NCBI RefSeq assembly: GCF_002428305.1
Contig: NZ_DIVJ01000032.1
Location: forward strand, 1 to 27,860
Reading direction: 5' to 3'
Source of the DNA: Flavobacterium sp. UBA6135
GTDB taxonomy: Bacteria > Bacteroidota > Bacteroidia > Flavobacteriales > Flavobacteriaceae
DNA: 27,860 nt
Part shown: positions 1 through 8,719 of the stretch, piece after piece
Layout of the letters: each line of letters starts with the position of its first letter
How positions within the stretch are numbered: position 1 is the stretch's first letter
Translations under genes and position numbers: made by a program
The notes under the pieces: generated by a model
Database searches by the model: none
Told to the model about the DNA's origin: nothing
The model's input: only the letters and a program-made list of their open reading frames with translations

Positions 1-1745
1 TGAAACATATATTCACGATGATAACTACTCCAAAAATTATGAGCATTTTGCAAATATCCGGCCCCGTGAACAAAAACTACCGCTGCATTGTTTTTATTTT
101 TTGCGTTAGGTTCGTAAACTCGAGCATAAACATCGGCTCCGTCTTTGGCTTTGAAAGTGATTACTTCAGGTGATTTCCAAGTATAAGCGTCAAATGTTTT
201 AGTTGTTGAAAAGGTTATTTGCTGTAACGTAGCATTAGGTTTGTTTTCGCCAATATATAATTCCCATGGTTTATTTTTTGATGAATAGCGAACCAATAGC
301 GTTTTTTCGTCTGGTGATACTTCTACTTCGTGTGCTCCTTCTTTGGTTAGAATCGGAATCATTTTTTGAGAAGCAATGTCTAATTTATAAAATTCTCTAT
401 TTCCGGGATGCGAAGTATTGGTTGATAGATAAAACGATTTTCCATCATTGGAAAGTTTAACCACCTCTCTCACCTCCCAATTTCCTTTAGTAAGTTGTGT
501 TTTTTGTTTGGTTTTTAAATTCATTAAATACAAATGCGAATATCCGGTTGCTTCCGATTGAAAATAAATGGTTTGATTGTCTTTCAAAAAACCTAAAGTG
601 CCTCGACTAAATGCATAACCGGGAATTCCGGGTCCGCCAATCCAAGCTTCATCATGTTGATGTTCTAATTCTGTGATACTTCCGGTTTCAAAATTTAATT
701 GGACAATCCAACGGTCTTTATTGTCTTGGCTTCGGATTTCAAAAACGGCTAAACTTCCGGCTTGATTAAAAATCGGGGCTTGCATCACAATTGCTTTTTC
801 TCCTTTTTCCTTTTCTTTTAATTTATCATACTCTTGGTAGTATTTTGGAAACTCAGAAATCCCCGTTAAACCCGAAAAAGAAACATAATAAACGGAGTCT
901 TTTTCGTGGCTATAAATACCCATTTTGTGTTTGCTCAAATTGTCAATTGAAACTTTTGAACGGGCGTTAGTATTTTTTGTATAACCATCAGCCGTTATGA
1001 ATTGCTCTACTTTTGTTGAACTAGTTGTTGCATAATCAGATAATCTAAAGGTTACGAATTTAGCGTCAGGTGAAGGTGTAATTTGTTCTAAAGATGATTT
1101 CTCATGAAAAATTTCTTTCGGAAACTTTTCTTTCAATTTTTCTGCTTGTTCTTTATTCCATTGTTTTTTTGATTCTTGATCTTTTATAAATTGAAATAAT
1201 TCACTTTGTTGTTCAGATAAAAAATTGGATTTATCCTCTTTACTTCCTGTTTTCGTTCCTTTAAAATTTGTAATTTGAATCAGCGTTGCCGCTTTGGTAT
1301 CCAATTGAAATAAATTGTTATTTTGATTAAAAAATATCTGATTAGGATTTGAACTTCTTCTAACATTGGAAACACCTTGAGAAGATTGGTATATTTTTTT
1401 TGTCTTTTTAGTTTTCTTATCAAATTCATACAACACTCCTTGATTTATAAAAAATAAGGTTGGGAAATCTGTTTGATTGTCATTTCTAATTCTTGCTGCA
1501 ATTAAATCACTTGGAACTACTCTTTCAGGGTTTTTCATTCCTTTTTTCCAATAGAAAGCACTATTCCCAAGTTCATTTTCCGGATTCCAATCAAAATAAA
1601 CAGTTGTTCCATCAATTGACCATCTATGATTTTCGGGTTGATGACCAATAAACTCATCACCTTTCATGATTTCACTTAAGGTTAATGATTGGCCAAAAAA
1701 TAGTTGAAAAAGTAAAAGGGTAAAATAGGTAAAAAAATATTTCAT
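1..1745 (-). CDS. S9 family serine peptidase (prolyl oligopeptidase/DPP IV type), 3' end outside window
   Basis: I translated this directly from the minus strand; it stays open from the ATG at 1745 to the left edge, giving 581 complete codons with no stop. The start MKYFFTYFTLLLFQLFFGQS is a signal peptide (hydrophobic core, FGQ cleavage region), so the protein is exported. Residues about 30-500 are repeated short beta strands of the kind seen in the S9 beta-propeller domain. Near residue 560 the chain enters the alpha/beta hydrolase domain with VFVHGAGYLQNAH followed by SSYHREYMF, which I know from Bacteroidota S9 peptidases. The nucleophile Ser, Asp and His lie beyond the edge, so catalysis cannot be checked. 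Family members run about 700-800 residues, so roughly a quarter is missing because of the window, not truncation. Likely role is periplasmic or extracellular cleavage of peptides, perhaps dipeptide release; the substrate is not shown. It lies downstream of the T9SS protein gene with a 58-base gap. Confidence 0.88.
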   Translation of the reverse strand, partial: MKYFFTYFTLLLFQLFFGQSLTLSEIMKGDEFIGHQPENHRWSIDGTTVYFDWNPENELGNSAFYWKKGMKNPERVVPSDLIAARIRNDNQTDFPTLFFINQGVLYEFDKKTKKTKKIYQSSQGVSNVRRSSNPNQIFFNQNNNLFQLDTKAATLIQITNFKGTKTGSKEDKSNFLSEQQSELFQFIKDQESKKQWNKEQAEKLKEKFPKEIFHEKSSLEQITPSPDAKFVTFRLSDYATTSSTKVEQFITADGYTKNTNARSKVSIDNLSKHKMGIYSHEKDSVYYVSFSGLTGISEFPKYYQEYDKLKEKEKGEKAIVMQAPIFNQAGSLAVFEIRSQDNKDRWIVQLNFETGSITELEHQHDEAWIGGPGIPGYAFSRGTLGFLKDNQTIYFQSEATGYSHLYLMNLKTKQKTQLTKGNWEVREVVKLSNDGKSFYLSTNTSHPGNREFYKLDIASQKMIPILTKEGAHEVEVSPDEKTLLVRYSSKNKPWELYIGENKPNATLQQITFSTTKTFDAYTWKSPEVITFKAKDGADVYARVYEPNAKNKNNAAVVFVHGAGYLQNAHNFWSSYHREYMF

Positions 1746-1803
1746 TATATTAAAGCTTAATTCTCAAATATCAATAAGTAAACTATTTTAAAAAAAAAGC
1801 AAA

Positions 1804-4464
1804 TTATCGCTTTAGTGAAAAATGGCCTTTAAAATTTCTCTTTTCATCTAAAAAAACTTTGTACCAATAATCCGAAGAAGGCAAAATTTTTCCATTTAAA
1901 GAACCATCCCAACCTCTTTCTAAATTATTATTATCCATAAAATATAGTAATAAACCATAACGGTTAAAAATATAAACTTTTATATCTGGAAACAATTTTA
2001 AAATTTCATAACTAAGTATCCAATAATCATTAATTCCATCTCCATTAGGAGTAAAAAATTTAGGAAAACGAAGTAGGAAAACCTCAGTATTTATTGTAGC
2101 TTCACAATTAAAAATATCTCTAACATAAACTGTGTGAAGACCTGGTTGTACATTTGAAAAAACATAGGACAAACCTTCTCCAAAATAATTAATCCCATTG
2201 ATTGAAAATTCATAAACACTATTTCCTGAAACAGATACATAAATCTTATCTTCTTCTGCTTTTACTTCGGTAAATTCGGGAGTATTTGCGTTAACAACTA
2301 CAAAGCTTTTAACTGTAGAACATAGTATACCGTTTTCTATTTTGGACACCGTAACTGAAAAAAAACCACTTTCAGTCAACGAAAAGAATCGTGAATTAGA
2401 AATTATTGTGCCGGAAGAATCTTTCCAAATCCAACTTCCATTATTTACACCACCATCTAGAACTTGTGTTGAATGCATTATAGGATCACAGATTATATAA
2501 CTATCTTGAACATTCAAAACAATTTCTGAATTAACTATCAACTGAATAGGCCCAATTCCTCCACATGAGAAATCATCATTTTCAATTCTTATCCAAATTA
2601 TTGTAGTTGAAGTTGTGTGATATCTTCCTTCAATAGGGTTTGCTTTAGTTTGAGCATCTTGTTCGGTATGAAAAAAAGTAATCGTGGATGAAGAAGGAAT
2701 ATTTAATTGATTTCGAATTTGATCTTCTTTAAAGCCTATATTGAATGTTCCTTCCCCATTGTTGAGAATATTATCTGAATCTTCACAAACATACATATTG
2801 GCTATTGGGTCTAAAACGATATGGGATGATTCAAGGAAAAAATTACTTATTAATTCACACCCTTCCAGGCTAATTATCTTTACAAAAATTTCTTCTGGAT
2901 TTGTTTGATTTTGATATATCTCATAATTTTCTATTTGATTGGTGTCTGAAATTGCATCATTAATCGTTTGATAAAAAAAATATTCGTAATCAACGCTAGG
3001 GTTATTCATTTTATTACCAATTTCCTTAAGGTTAAAAAAAGACACCCCATCATTGTTCGAATCACATTGAATCAAAACTTGATTTGGTTCAAGAGAAGGT
3101 AAAGAATATACTTCAACTTCTTTATATAAAATAACAGGATAATCATTTATAACTATTGTTGCTTTTACAAAATGAATTCCTGTTGTTTGAAACTCATGTG
3201 TGGGGTTCATTAAAGAGGAACTAGTTCCGTCTCCAAAATCCCATAAAACTGATTGAATAGGTGCATATGCATCTAATTTAAAATTGAAATTAGTTCCAAT
3301 ACAATCATCATCAACAATTATTCTGTTTCTTAAAAAAGATGCAACAAAAACAGGTAATCCCCTTATTGATCTACTTGGATTTAGGCTAATAGTATTAACT
3401 TGAAAGATACTTGCTTCACCTATTAGATGAGGTTTGTTTATAACACTAATTCTTCCCAAGGGATTTTCTTCATTACCTTGGGCTATATAAATTTTACCAT
3501 TTCTAGCTAATTGTAAAGACTTACAGTTTGGAACACTAAATACAGGGTGAATTACAAAATCTTCTACCGGATTTATTTCAACCTGTACAACAGTATTATT
3601 TCCTGAGTAATATAAAATATTAGAATCTTGAGAAAATTCTAATCCGTAGGGATTAATTAACAATCCTAGTCGAGGAGTCGTGCTAAATTTTTTAATATAA
3701 CTAATACTGCCATTTTCATTATTAAGATTGTATAAATAAATTTCTCTATTATCAAAATCTGTTACTGCAATATGTTGACCGTTAGGAGAAATTTTCATTG
3801 CTCCTTTTGCACCTAAAGCATGATTGTTTTGTGTATGGGCTTGTGGAGCCGAAATTCCATTTTCTGTAATGTTATAAACTCTGAAGGTGTTTCTTGGGGA
3901 GTCAGCTAAATTCTCCTCCTTTCCAAAAGTAATTAATCGTATAGTGTTACTCTCTGCATGATGTATTGCTGCAATTCGACTTATTGAAGGACGATTGGGA
4001 TCTGCCAAAATATTTTGTTCCTCAAGATAACCCAACGGAAACTCCGGAGTAAAACGAATTATAGAACGTATTAACCCGTTCACTTGATTTTCTTTAGCCG
4101 AAAAAATATAATAAGTAGTTTCATCATTTGGTTTTGGAATAATGATGGTGGTTTGAATGTCTTCAATTTCATTTGCCAAATAAAATGCATCTTCAATAAT
4201 TTCGTGATTTCTATTCCAAACCACTCTACCATTTGTATAGAACAATAGATTTCCATCTTTATCGGAAATACTCGCACATCCGGCTGGAGTATCCATACTA
4301 CCATCATTAAGCACTTGAAACAATCCGTCACTAAAGTTCATGCCCGAATTTTCTCCAAAATACCAATGGTTTGTCTCATTTTGCGACAAAACAATAGTAG
4401 AAAAGAGTAATAGAAAGAAAGTAAAACTTTTTCGAAAGTAGTATGAATTTGGTTTAAAAATCAT
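1804..4464 (-). CDS. Secreted beta-propeller/PKD protein with T9SS type B C-terminal sorting domain
   Basis: An 886-residue secreted protein. The N-terminus has a Sec signal peptide with a hydrophobic stretch FFLLLFSTIVLS ending near residue 27. Residues about 30-380 start with NHWYFGENSGMNF and carry repeated blade-like segments (for example MKISPNGQHIAVTDF), consistent with a beta-propeller common in flavobacterial surface proteins. A PKD-like domain follows at about 385-450, with the hallmark WDFGDG near 407-412. A long region of Ig-like strands comes next, with several Cys. The last about 85 residues are the gliding-motility-associated C-terminal domain: FFTPNGDGINDYW near 800, then YIFNRYG and GWDG. 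This is the type B signal (CHU_C family) recognised by the type IX secretion system, so the protein is probably exported and attached to the surface or released. No catalytic motif was seen, so adhesin or matrix function is inference. Confidence 0.9.
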   Translation of the reverse strand: MIFKPNSYYFRKSFTFFLLLFSTIVLSQNETNHWYFGENSGMNFSDGLFQVLNDGSMDTPAGCASISDKDGNLLFYTNGRVVWNRNHEIIEDAFYLANEIEDIQTTIIIPKPNDETTYYIFSAKENQVNGLIRSIIRFTPEFPLGYLEEQNILADPNRPSISRIAAIHHAESNTIRLITFGKEENLADSPRNTFRVYNITENGISAPQAHTQNNHALGAKGAMKISPNGQHIAVTDFDNREIYLYNLNNENGSISYIKKFSTTPRLGLLINPYGLEFSQDSNILYYSGNNTVVQVEINPVEDFVIHPVFSVPNCKSLQLARNGKIYIAQGNEENPLGRISVINKPHLIGEASIFQVNTISLNPSRSIRGLPVFVASFLRNRIIVDDDCIGTNFNFKLDAYAPIQSVLWDFGDGTSSSLMNPTHEFQTTGIHFVKATIVINDYPVILYKEVEVYSLPSLEPNQVLIQCDSNNDGVSFFNLKEIGNKMNNPSVDYEYFFYQTINDAISDTNQIENYEIYQNQTNPEEIFVKIISLEGCELISNFFLESSHIVLDPIANMYVCEDSDNILNNGEGTFNIGFKEDQIRNQLNIPSSSTITFFHTEQDAQTKANPIEGRYHTTSTTIIWIRIENDDFSCGGIGPIQLIVNSEIVLNVQDSYIICDPIMHSTQVLDGGVNNGSWIWKDSSGTIISNSRFFSLTESGFFSVTVSKIENGILCSTVKSFVVVNANTPEFTEVKAEEDKIYVSVSGNSVYEFSINGINYFGEGLSYVFSNVQPGLHTVYVRDIFNCEATINTEVFLLRFPKFFTPNGDGINDYWILSYEILKLFPDIKVYIFNRYGLLLYFMDNNNLERGWDGSLNGKILPSSDYWYKVFLDEKRNFKGHFSLKR

Positions 4465-4801
4465 TGAACAGCTATAAAGTCAATCCATAAAAGTAATAAA
4501 ATTATGTTGTTTAAATCGCTTTTTCTGTCATTAATTAAAAATTAACATATTGAATTAGTGGTAATAGAGTGAAGAAGTGAAAAAAAGATGCCTTCTCTAA
4601 TTAATTAGATTTAAAGTTGAATTGCTTTTTAATCTTTGAAAATTGAAAACAACACATTTATGAATCTTAAGAAAAGCCCTCTTTTTATTCTATTTTAATT
4701 GCTAAAAATTACGGAAATTTTTTATATTTTTTATATGTTTAATAGATTTTAAATCTAATCCGATAAAAAAACGTTACACTTATTAATTATTTTATTTTTA
4801 A
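4465..4801. other. AT-rich intergenic stretch without recognised gene
   Basis: This 337-base stretch lies between the start of the T9SS type B gene (minus) and the peptidase remnant (plus). It is very AT-rich with many stops in all frames. I read it for upstream parts of the peptidase remnant in other frames and found none. A TACTTTTA on the minus strand at 4488-4495 is one base away from the Bacteroidota -7 motif and may be the promoter of the gene to the left, but the match is weak. Confidence 0.5.
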
Positions 4802-5002
4802 CAAACAGCTAAGTTAGTATATCCAGTTGCTGCTGACTCCTATAAATTTGCAGCAAAGTTGCAGCAAAGATCTTCACAAAAAAATCCAATTTATTTAAAC
4901 GTTGAAAAAGATGCTGGCCACTCTGGAAAAGTTTCAAATTACGTTGATAGAGTTGAAAAAAAGGCGGACTTCTATAGTTTCTTACTCTATCATCTAAAAT
5001 AA
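4802..5002 (+). pseudogene. Remnant of a prolyl oligopeptidase gene (3' end only)
   Basis: This frame encodes 66 residues up to a TAA at 5000-5002 and is preceded directly by an in-frame TAA at 4799-4801. It has no start codon that would give a usable gene. The peptide matches the extreme C-terminus of S9A prolyl oligopeptidases: KLVYPVAADSYKFAAKLQ corresponds to the family's DDRVVPAHSFKFAA-type segment, NPIYLNVEKDAGHSGK carries the position of the catalytic His in AGH, and ADFYSFLLYHLK is the usual helical end. The Asp-Asp-Arg that normally precedes VVP is degraded to AKL. Full-length enzymes have about 700 residues, so only the last tenth remains and it cannot be active. The S9 gene at the left edge is a different subfamily member on the other strand, so this is not its displaced end. 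The family match is from memory of conserved motifs. Confidence 0.8.
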
Positions 5003-5031
5003 GAAAGTCACGCTATTCACGTGACTTTCTT
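5001..5031. terminator. Bidirectional hairpin terminator after atpG
   Basis: Perfect 12-base arms AAGAAAGTCACG (5001-5012) and CGTGACTTTCTT (5020-5031) enclose a 7-base loop. The minus strand continues with TATTTTAG, giving a T-rich tail 45 bases after the atpG stop, so this probably ends the ATP synthase operon. The stem begins inside the stop codon of the peptidase remnant on the plus strand, which suggests it originally served both convergent genes. Confidence 0.8.
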
Positions 5032-5075
5032 AAATATGTGTTATTTTGATTGACGTATTTTCAATAAAAATATTC

Positions 5076-5933
5076 TTAATTGTTCAACGCTTCCGCACCA
5101 CCAACAATTTCTAAAATTTCATTAGTAATTGCAGCTTGACGGGCTTTGTTATAAGTCAATTTCAGTTGATTTCTCAATTCAGTTGCATTATCAGTTGCTT
5201 TGTGCATTGCGGTCATTCTAGCTCCGTGTTCTGCTGCAAATGAATCTCTGATTGATTTGTATAACTGTGTTTTTAATGATTTTGGAATTAACGTAATTAC
5301 AATCTCTTCTTTTGAAGGTTCAAAAATATAATCTGAACTTGCAGTTACTGCACCAACTAAAGGAGCTAACGGTAAAAATTGTTCCGTTTGTACAATTTGA
5401 GTAGCTGCATTTTTGAATTGATTGTAAACAATTTCAATTCTATCATAAACACCAGTTGTAAACAAATTGGTTAAATGTTCAGCAATCTGTGCGACATTAT
5501 CAAAAGTTAAGTCATCATAAACATCACTTCTGTTTTCAACAACCTCATGAGTTTTACGCAAAACATCATTTCCTTTTTTACCAATTGTAAAAATATCAAC
5601 TTGTTTACCAGCATACGAATCAGCGATAACTTTAGCTTGCTTTACAACATTTGAATTGAATGCACCACATAAACCACGATTTGAAGTTATTACAACAACC
5701 AAAACTTTTTTAATTTCTCTTTGGGTTGTAAAAGCACCTCCAACTTCACCTTCTAATGAAGCACTCAAACTTTGAAGTAATTCCGTTAATTTTTCGGCAT
5801 AAGGTCGCATAGCGGTAATTGCATCTTGAGCCTTTTTTAGCTTAGCTGCAGAAACCATTTTCATCGCAGAAGTAATCTGCATCGTTGATGAAACGGATGT
5901 AATTCTGTTACGTATTTCCTTTAAGTTTGCCAT
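5076..5933 (-). CDS. atpG: F1Fo ATP synthase subunit gamma
   Basis: The 285-residue central stalk subunit, which rotates inside the alpha3beta3 head and couples proton flow through Fo to ATP synthesis. The conserved N-terminal helix (NLKEIRNRITSVSSTMQIT, then AMKMVSAAKLKKAQ) and C-terminal helix (MHKATDNATELRNQL, then ARQAAITNEILEIVGGAEAL) form the antiparallel coiled coil. The middle Rossmann-like domain contains ITSNRGLCGAFN, a strong family signature. Length is normal for the family. It is the last gene of the operon and is separated from atpA by a 76-base gap holding a long hairpin. The start is an ATG fitting the family N-terminus exactly. The protein acts in the cytoplasm bound to the membrane sector. 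Confidence 0.98.
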   Translation of the reverse strand: MANLKEIRNRITSVSSTMQITSAMKMVSAAKLKKAQDAITAMRPYAEKLTELLQSLSASLEGEVGGAFTTQREIKKVLVVVITSNRGLCGAFNSNVVKQAKVIADSYAGKQVDIFTIGKKGNDVLRKTHEVVENRSDVYDDLTFDNVAQIAEHLTNLFTTGVYDRIEIVYNQFKNAATQIVQTEQFLPLAPLVGAVTASSDYIFEPSKEEIVITLIPKSLKTQLYKSIRDSFAAEHGARMTAMHKATDNATELRNQLKLTYNKARQAAITNEILEIVGGAEALNN

Positions 5934-5955
5934 TTTTTATAATGAGTCAATGTGC

Positions 5956-6004
5956 CAATTTATCAATGTGTCAATTAAAAAATAATTGACACATTGATAA
6001 ATTG
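5956..6004. repeat. Perfect 22-base inverted repeat between atpA and atpG
   Basis: Arms at 5956-5977 and 5983-6004 are exact reverse complements around a 5-base A loop. The left part also contains a near-direct repeat, TCAATGTGCCAAT then TCAATGTGTCAAT, so the element looks like a low-complexity intergenic repeat. On the minus strand the hairpin is not followed by a T tract, so it does not look like a terminator. It could protect or define mRNA ends within the operon, but that is inference. Confidence 0.85.
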
Positions 6005-6009
6005 ACTAA

Positions 6010-7587
6010 TTAATTATATTTCGCTGAAATTTCTTTTGCTACTTTCTCTAAAACATCAGTAATGTTGTCATCCAACTTACCTGCTTTTAAAGAATTAAGA
6101 ACATCTCTGTGTTTGTTGTTCAAGTATTCGATATAATCTTTTTCGAATTCTTTTACTTTATTAACAGGAACATTTCTCAATAAGTTTTTAGAACCTGCAT
6201 AGATAATTGCAACTTGATCTTCAACAGTATATGGATCGTTTACGGCTTGTTTCAAGATTTCAACATTTCTTCTCCCTTTTTCAATTACATTTAAAGTAAC
6301 TGAATCTAAATCAGAACCAAATTTTGCAAAAGCTTCCAATTCACGGAACTGAGCTTGATCCAGTTTTAATGTACCCGATACTTTTTTCATTGATTTAATC
6401 TGAGCATTACCTCCAACACGCGATACCGAAATACCTACGTTAATTGCCGGACGAACCCCTGAGTTAAATAAATCACCATCTAAGAATATCTGACCATCTG
6501 TAATCGAAATTACGTTGGTTGGAATATACGCAGAAACGTCACCTGCTTGTGTTTCAATGATTGGTAAAGCGGTTAATGAACCTCCACCTCTTACGATTGG
6601 ACGTAAAGAATCCGGTAAGTCGTTCATGTTTTTTGCAATATCATCATCTGCAATCACTTTTGCAGCTCTTTCTAATAATCTTGAGTGAAGATAGAAAACG
6701 TCTCCAGGATAAGCTTCACGTCCTGGTGGTCTTCTTAATAAAAGAGAAACCTCACGGTAAGCCACAGCTTGTTTAGATAAATCATCATAGATAATCAAAG
6801 CCGGACGACCAGTATCACGGAAATATTCTCCAATTGCAGCACCTGCAAACGGAGCATATACTTGCATTGGTGCAGGATCTGAAGCATTTGCTGCTACGAT
6901 AACCGTATAAGCCATTGCCCCTTTATCTTCTAATGTTTTTGCAATTAATGCTACAGTTGACGCTTTTTGTCCAACAGCAACATAGATACAAAATACAGGT
7001 TGACCTGCATCATAAAATTCTTTTTGATTTAAAATGGTATCGATACAAACGGTAGTTTTACCGGTTTGACGGTCACCAATTACCAACTCACGTTGACCTC
7101 TTCCTACCGGAATCATCGCATCAATTGATTTGATTCCTGTTTGCAACGGTTCAGTTACCGGTTGACGGAAAATTACTCCGGGAGCTTTTCTTTCCAATGG
7201 CATTTCATAAAGATCTCCACCGATTGGTCCTTTCCCATCGATTGGATTTCCTAACGTATCAACCACACGACCTACCATTTGCTCACCTACTTTTAGGGAA
7301 GCGATACGCTGTGTTCTTTTTACGGTAGAACCTTCTTTAATACCTGTTGAAGGACCTAACAATACTACCCCAACATTGTCTTCTTCTAAGTTTAATACGA
7401 TTGCTTCTAATCCGTTGTCGAATTGTACTAACTCTCCGTATTGAGCATTTGATAAGCCGTAAACACGAGCAATACCATCACCAACTTGAAGTACTGTTCC
7501 CACTTCTTCTAACGATGCACCTGATTCAAAACCAGATAATTGTTTTTTTAATATTGCTGAAATTTCAGCAGGTTTAATTTCCGCCAT
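6010..7587 (-). CDS. atpA: F1Fo ATP synthase subunit alpha
   Basis: The 525-residue non-catalytic nucleotide-binding subunit of the F1 head, alternating with beta (not encoded here). The Walker A loop GDRQTGKT is at about 171-178, and ALIIYDDLSKQAVAYREVSLLLRRPPGREAYPGDVFY is split between the Walker B strand and the conserved RRPPGREAYPGDVFY segment typical of alpha. GISVSRVGG near residue 385-390 carries the Arg that reaches into the neighbouring catalytic site. The N-terminal beta-barrel domain includes VGDGIARVYGL. Length is slightly above the usual 500-513. Its ATG follows atpH by 23 bases. It works at the cytoplasmic face of the inner membrane. Confidence 0.98.
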   Translation of the reverse strand: MAEIKPAEISAILKKQLSGFESGASLEEVGTVLQVGDGIARVYGLSNAQYGELVQFDNGLEAIVLNLEEDNVGVVLLGPSTGIKEGSTVKRTQRIASLKVGEQMVGRVVDTLGNPIDGKGPIGGDLYEMPLERKAPGVIFRQPVTEPLQTGIKSIDAMIPVGRGQRELVIGDRQTGKTTVCIDTILNQKEFYDAGQPVFCIYVAVGQKASTVALIAKTLEDKGAMAYTVIVAANASDPAPMQVYAPFAGAAIGEYFRDTGRPALIIYDDLSKQAVAYREVSLLLRRPPGREAYPGDVFYLHSRLLERAAKVIADDDIAKNMNDLPDSLRPIVRGGGSLTALPIIETQAGDVSAYIPTNVISITDGQIFLDGDLFNSGVRPAINVGISVSRVGGNAQIKSMKKVSGTLKLDQAQFRELEAFAKFGSDLDSVTLNVIEKGRRNVEILKQAVNDPYTVEDQVAIIYAGSKNLLRNVPVNKVKEFEKDYIEYLNNKHRDVLNSLKAGKLDDNITDVLEKVAKEISAKYN

Positions 7588-7610
7588 TGTTCTATATCTT
7601 TATTGGAATA

Positions 7611-8138
7611 TTAATTACTAAATTCTCTCTTTAATTGTTGCAATCTGTTTGCTACAGAAGCATTGTATTGTTGATCGCCAATTCTCAAAATAAATCCTCC
7701 AATGATGGATGGATCTACCGTGTTGATTAACGTGATTTTCTTGTTTGAAAATTCATTTATTTTTGCCAAAACTTTTGCTTCTAAATCTGGAGTGATTGGG
7801 AAAGCAGTGGTAACTTTTGCCACTTCAATTCCGTTTAACACATCGTGTTGAGCATTATATTGCTCTGCAATTTCTCCCAAAATCTCGAAACGTTTGTTTT
7901 CTTTTAGCAATAAAAATAATCCTTTGGTGTCGTTTTGAACAGATGCAAAAATTTCAGATAAGGCATCATATTTCGCTCCCGGTTTTACAACAGGACTAAC
8001 TAAAAAAAGCTTTAATTCCTCATTAGAATTTACCGTTTCGTTAATCAATTTCATATCTTGATTCACTACATCGGCTCTTCCGTTGGAAACAGCATTTTCT
8101 ATAATTGCTTTGGCATATCTAATCGCAGCTCTTGACAT
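7611..8138 (-). CDS. atpH: F1Fo ATP synthase subunit delta
   Basis: A 175-residue peripheral-stalk subunit that sits on top of the alpha3beta3 head and joins it to subunit b. The N-terminal helical domain begins AAIRYAKAIIENAVSNGR, matching the family's YAxAL pattern. The C-terminal end has VDPSIIGGFILRIGDQQYNASVANRLQQLK, the standard OSCP/delta signature. Length is normal (about 175-180). It lies between atpF (5-base gap) and atpA (23-base gap), as expected from the conserved b-delta-alpha-gamma order. Sequence is poorly conserved in this family, so the assignment leans on the C-terminal motif and position. Confidence 0.96.
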   Translation of the reverse strand: MSRAAIRYAKAIIENAVSNGRADVVNQDMKLINETVNSNEELKLFLVSPVVKPGAKYDALSEIFASVQNDTKGLFLLLKENKRFEILGEIAEQYNAQHDVLNGIEVAKVTTAFPITPDLEAKVLAKINEFSNKKITLINTVDPSIIGGFILRIGDQQYNASVANRLQQLKREFSN

Positions 8139-8143
8139 ACGGA

Positions 8144-8635
8144 TTAATTTAATTTAGCATCACCTAACATTTTCTCTACCAATTTGGTTTGAGCTTCTGT
8201 GTTAGCTAATTCACTTTTAATTACTTTTTCAGCTATTTCTAAAGAAAGTGATGAAACTTGATTTTTCAATTCGGCCATTGCTGCATTTTTCTCATTTTCA
8301 ATAGCGGCTTTTGCTTGAGCAATCATTTTCTCACCTTGAACTTGAGCTTCAGATTTAGCATCGTTTATCATTTTTTCTTTGATTTCACGAGCTTCTTTCA
8401 TCATAGCATCTCTTTCTGCTCTGGCTTCGGCTAATAAACGTTCATTTGAAGCAGTCAAGTTTTGCATTTCTAATTTTGCTGTTTCAGCAGCAGCTAATGC
8501 ATTGTTGATAGATTCTTCTCTGCTTTTTACGGCTCCTAAAATAGGCTTCCAAGCAAACTTTTTCATTAAGAAAAAGAAAACCACAAAGATGATCGTTGTC
8601 CAAAAAATTAAACTTTCCGGTGAAGTTAAGTTCAT
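8144..8635 (-). CDS. atpF: F1Fo ATP synthase subunit b
   Basis: A 163-residue peripheral stalk subunit. One N-terminal membrane helix, SLIFWTTIIFVVFFFLMKKF (about residues 8-27), is followed by WKPILGAVKSREESI, the usual b-subunit junction. The rest is a long charged Ala/Glu/Lys-rich helix that dimerises as a right-handed coiled coil. It ends in KLVEKMLGDAKLN, which contacts delta. Only one b gene is present, so a homodimer is expected. The ATG is 84 bases downstream of the atpE stop, a gap that holds a terminator-like hairpin; this spacing is much wider than that to atpH (5 bases). Confidence 0.97.
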   Translation of the reverse strand: MNLTSPESLIFWTTIIFVVFFFLMKKFAWKPILGAVKSREESINNALAAAETAKLEMQNLTASNERLLAEARAERDAMMKEAREIKEKMINDAKSEAQVQGEKMIAQAKAAIENEKNAAMAELKNQVSSLSLEIAEKVIKSELANTEAQTKLVEKMLGDAKLN

Positions 8636-8675
8636 GTTTTATATAGATTAAAATTGTTTTACTTTTTTAAAAACA

Positions 8676-8700
8676 GTTTCGCAACCAACCGTTGCGAAAC
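8676..8700 (-). terminator. Hairpin between atpE and atpF (attenuator-like)
   Basis: Perfect 10-base arms GTTTCGCAAC (8676-8685) and GTTGCGAAAC (8691-8700) surround a 5-base loop. Read in the direction of transcription (minus), the stem is followed by TGTTTTT, so it resembles a weak intrinsic terminator. It begins 19 bases after the atpE stop. Partial termination or protection of the upstream 3' end would raise atpE mRNA over atpF, fitting the need for many c subunits per enzyme; that function is inferred. Confidence 0.6.
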
Positions 8701-8719
8701 GTGTTCTTTTTTTTGAAAA

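Noticed and set aside
266..460. Short plus-strand frame
   Set aside because: Lies opposite the S9 peptidase frame, which is long and shows family motifs; composition is antisense-like.
4080..4331. 83-codon minus frame
   Set aside because: Out of frame inside the T9SS type B gene; no motif.
6561..7999. Three plus-strand frames over atpA and atpH
   Set aside because: Antisense to well-conserved ATP synthase genes; no start context or motif.
8379..8651. 90-codon plus frame opposite atpF
   Set aside because: Arises from the Ala-rich coiled-coil codons of atpF read on the other strand.
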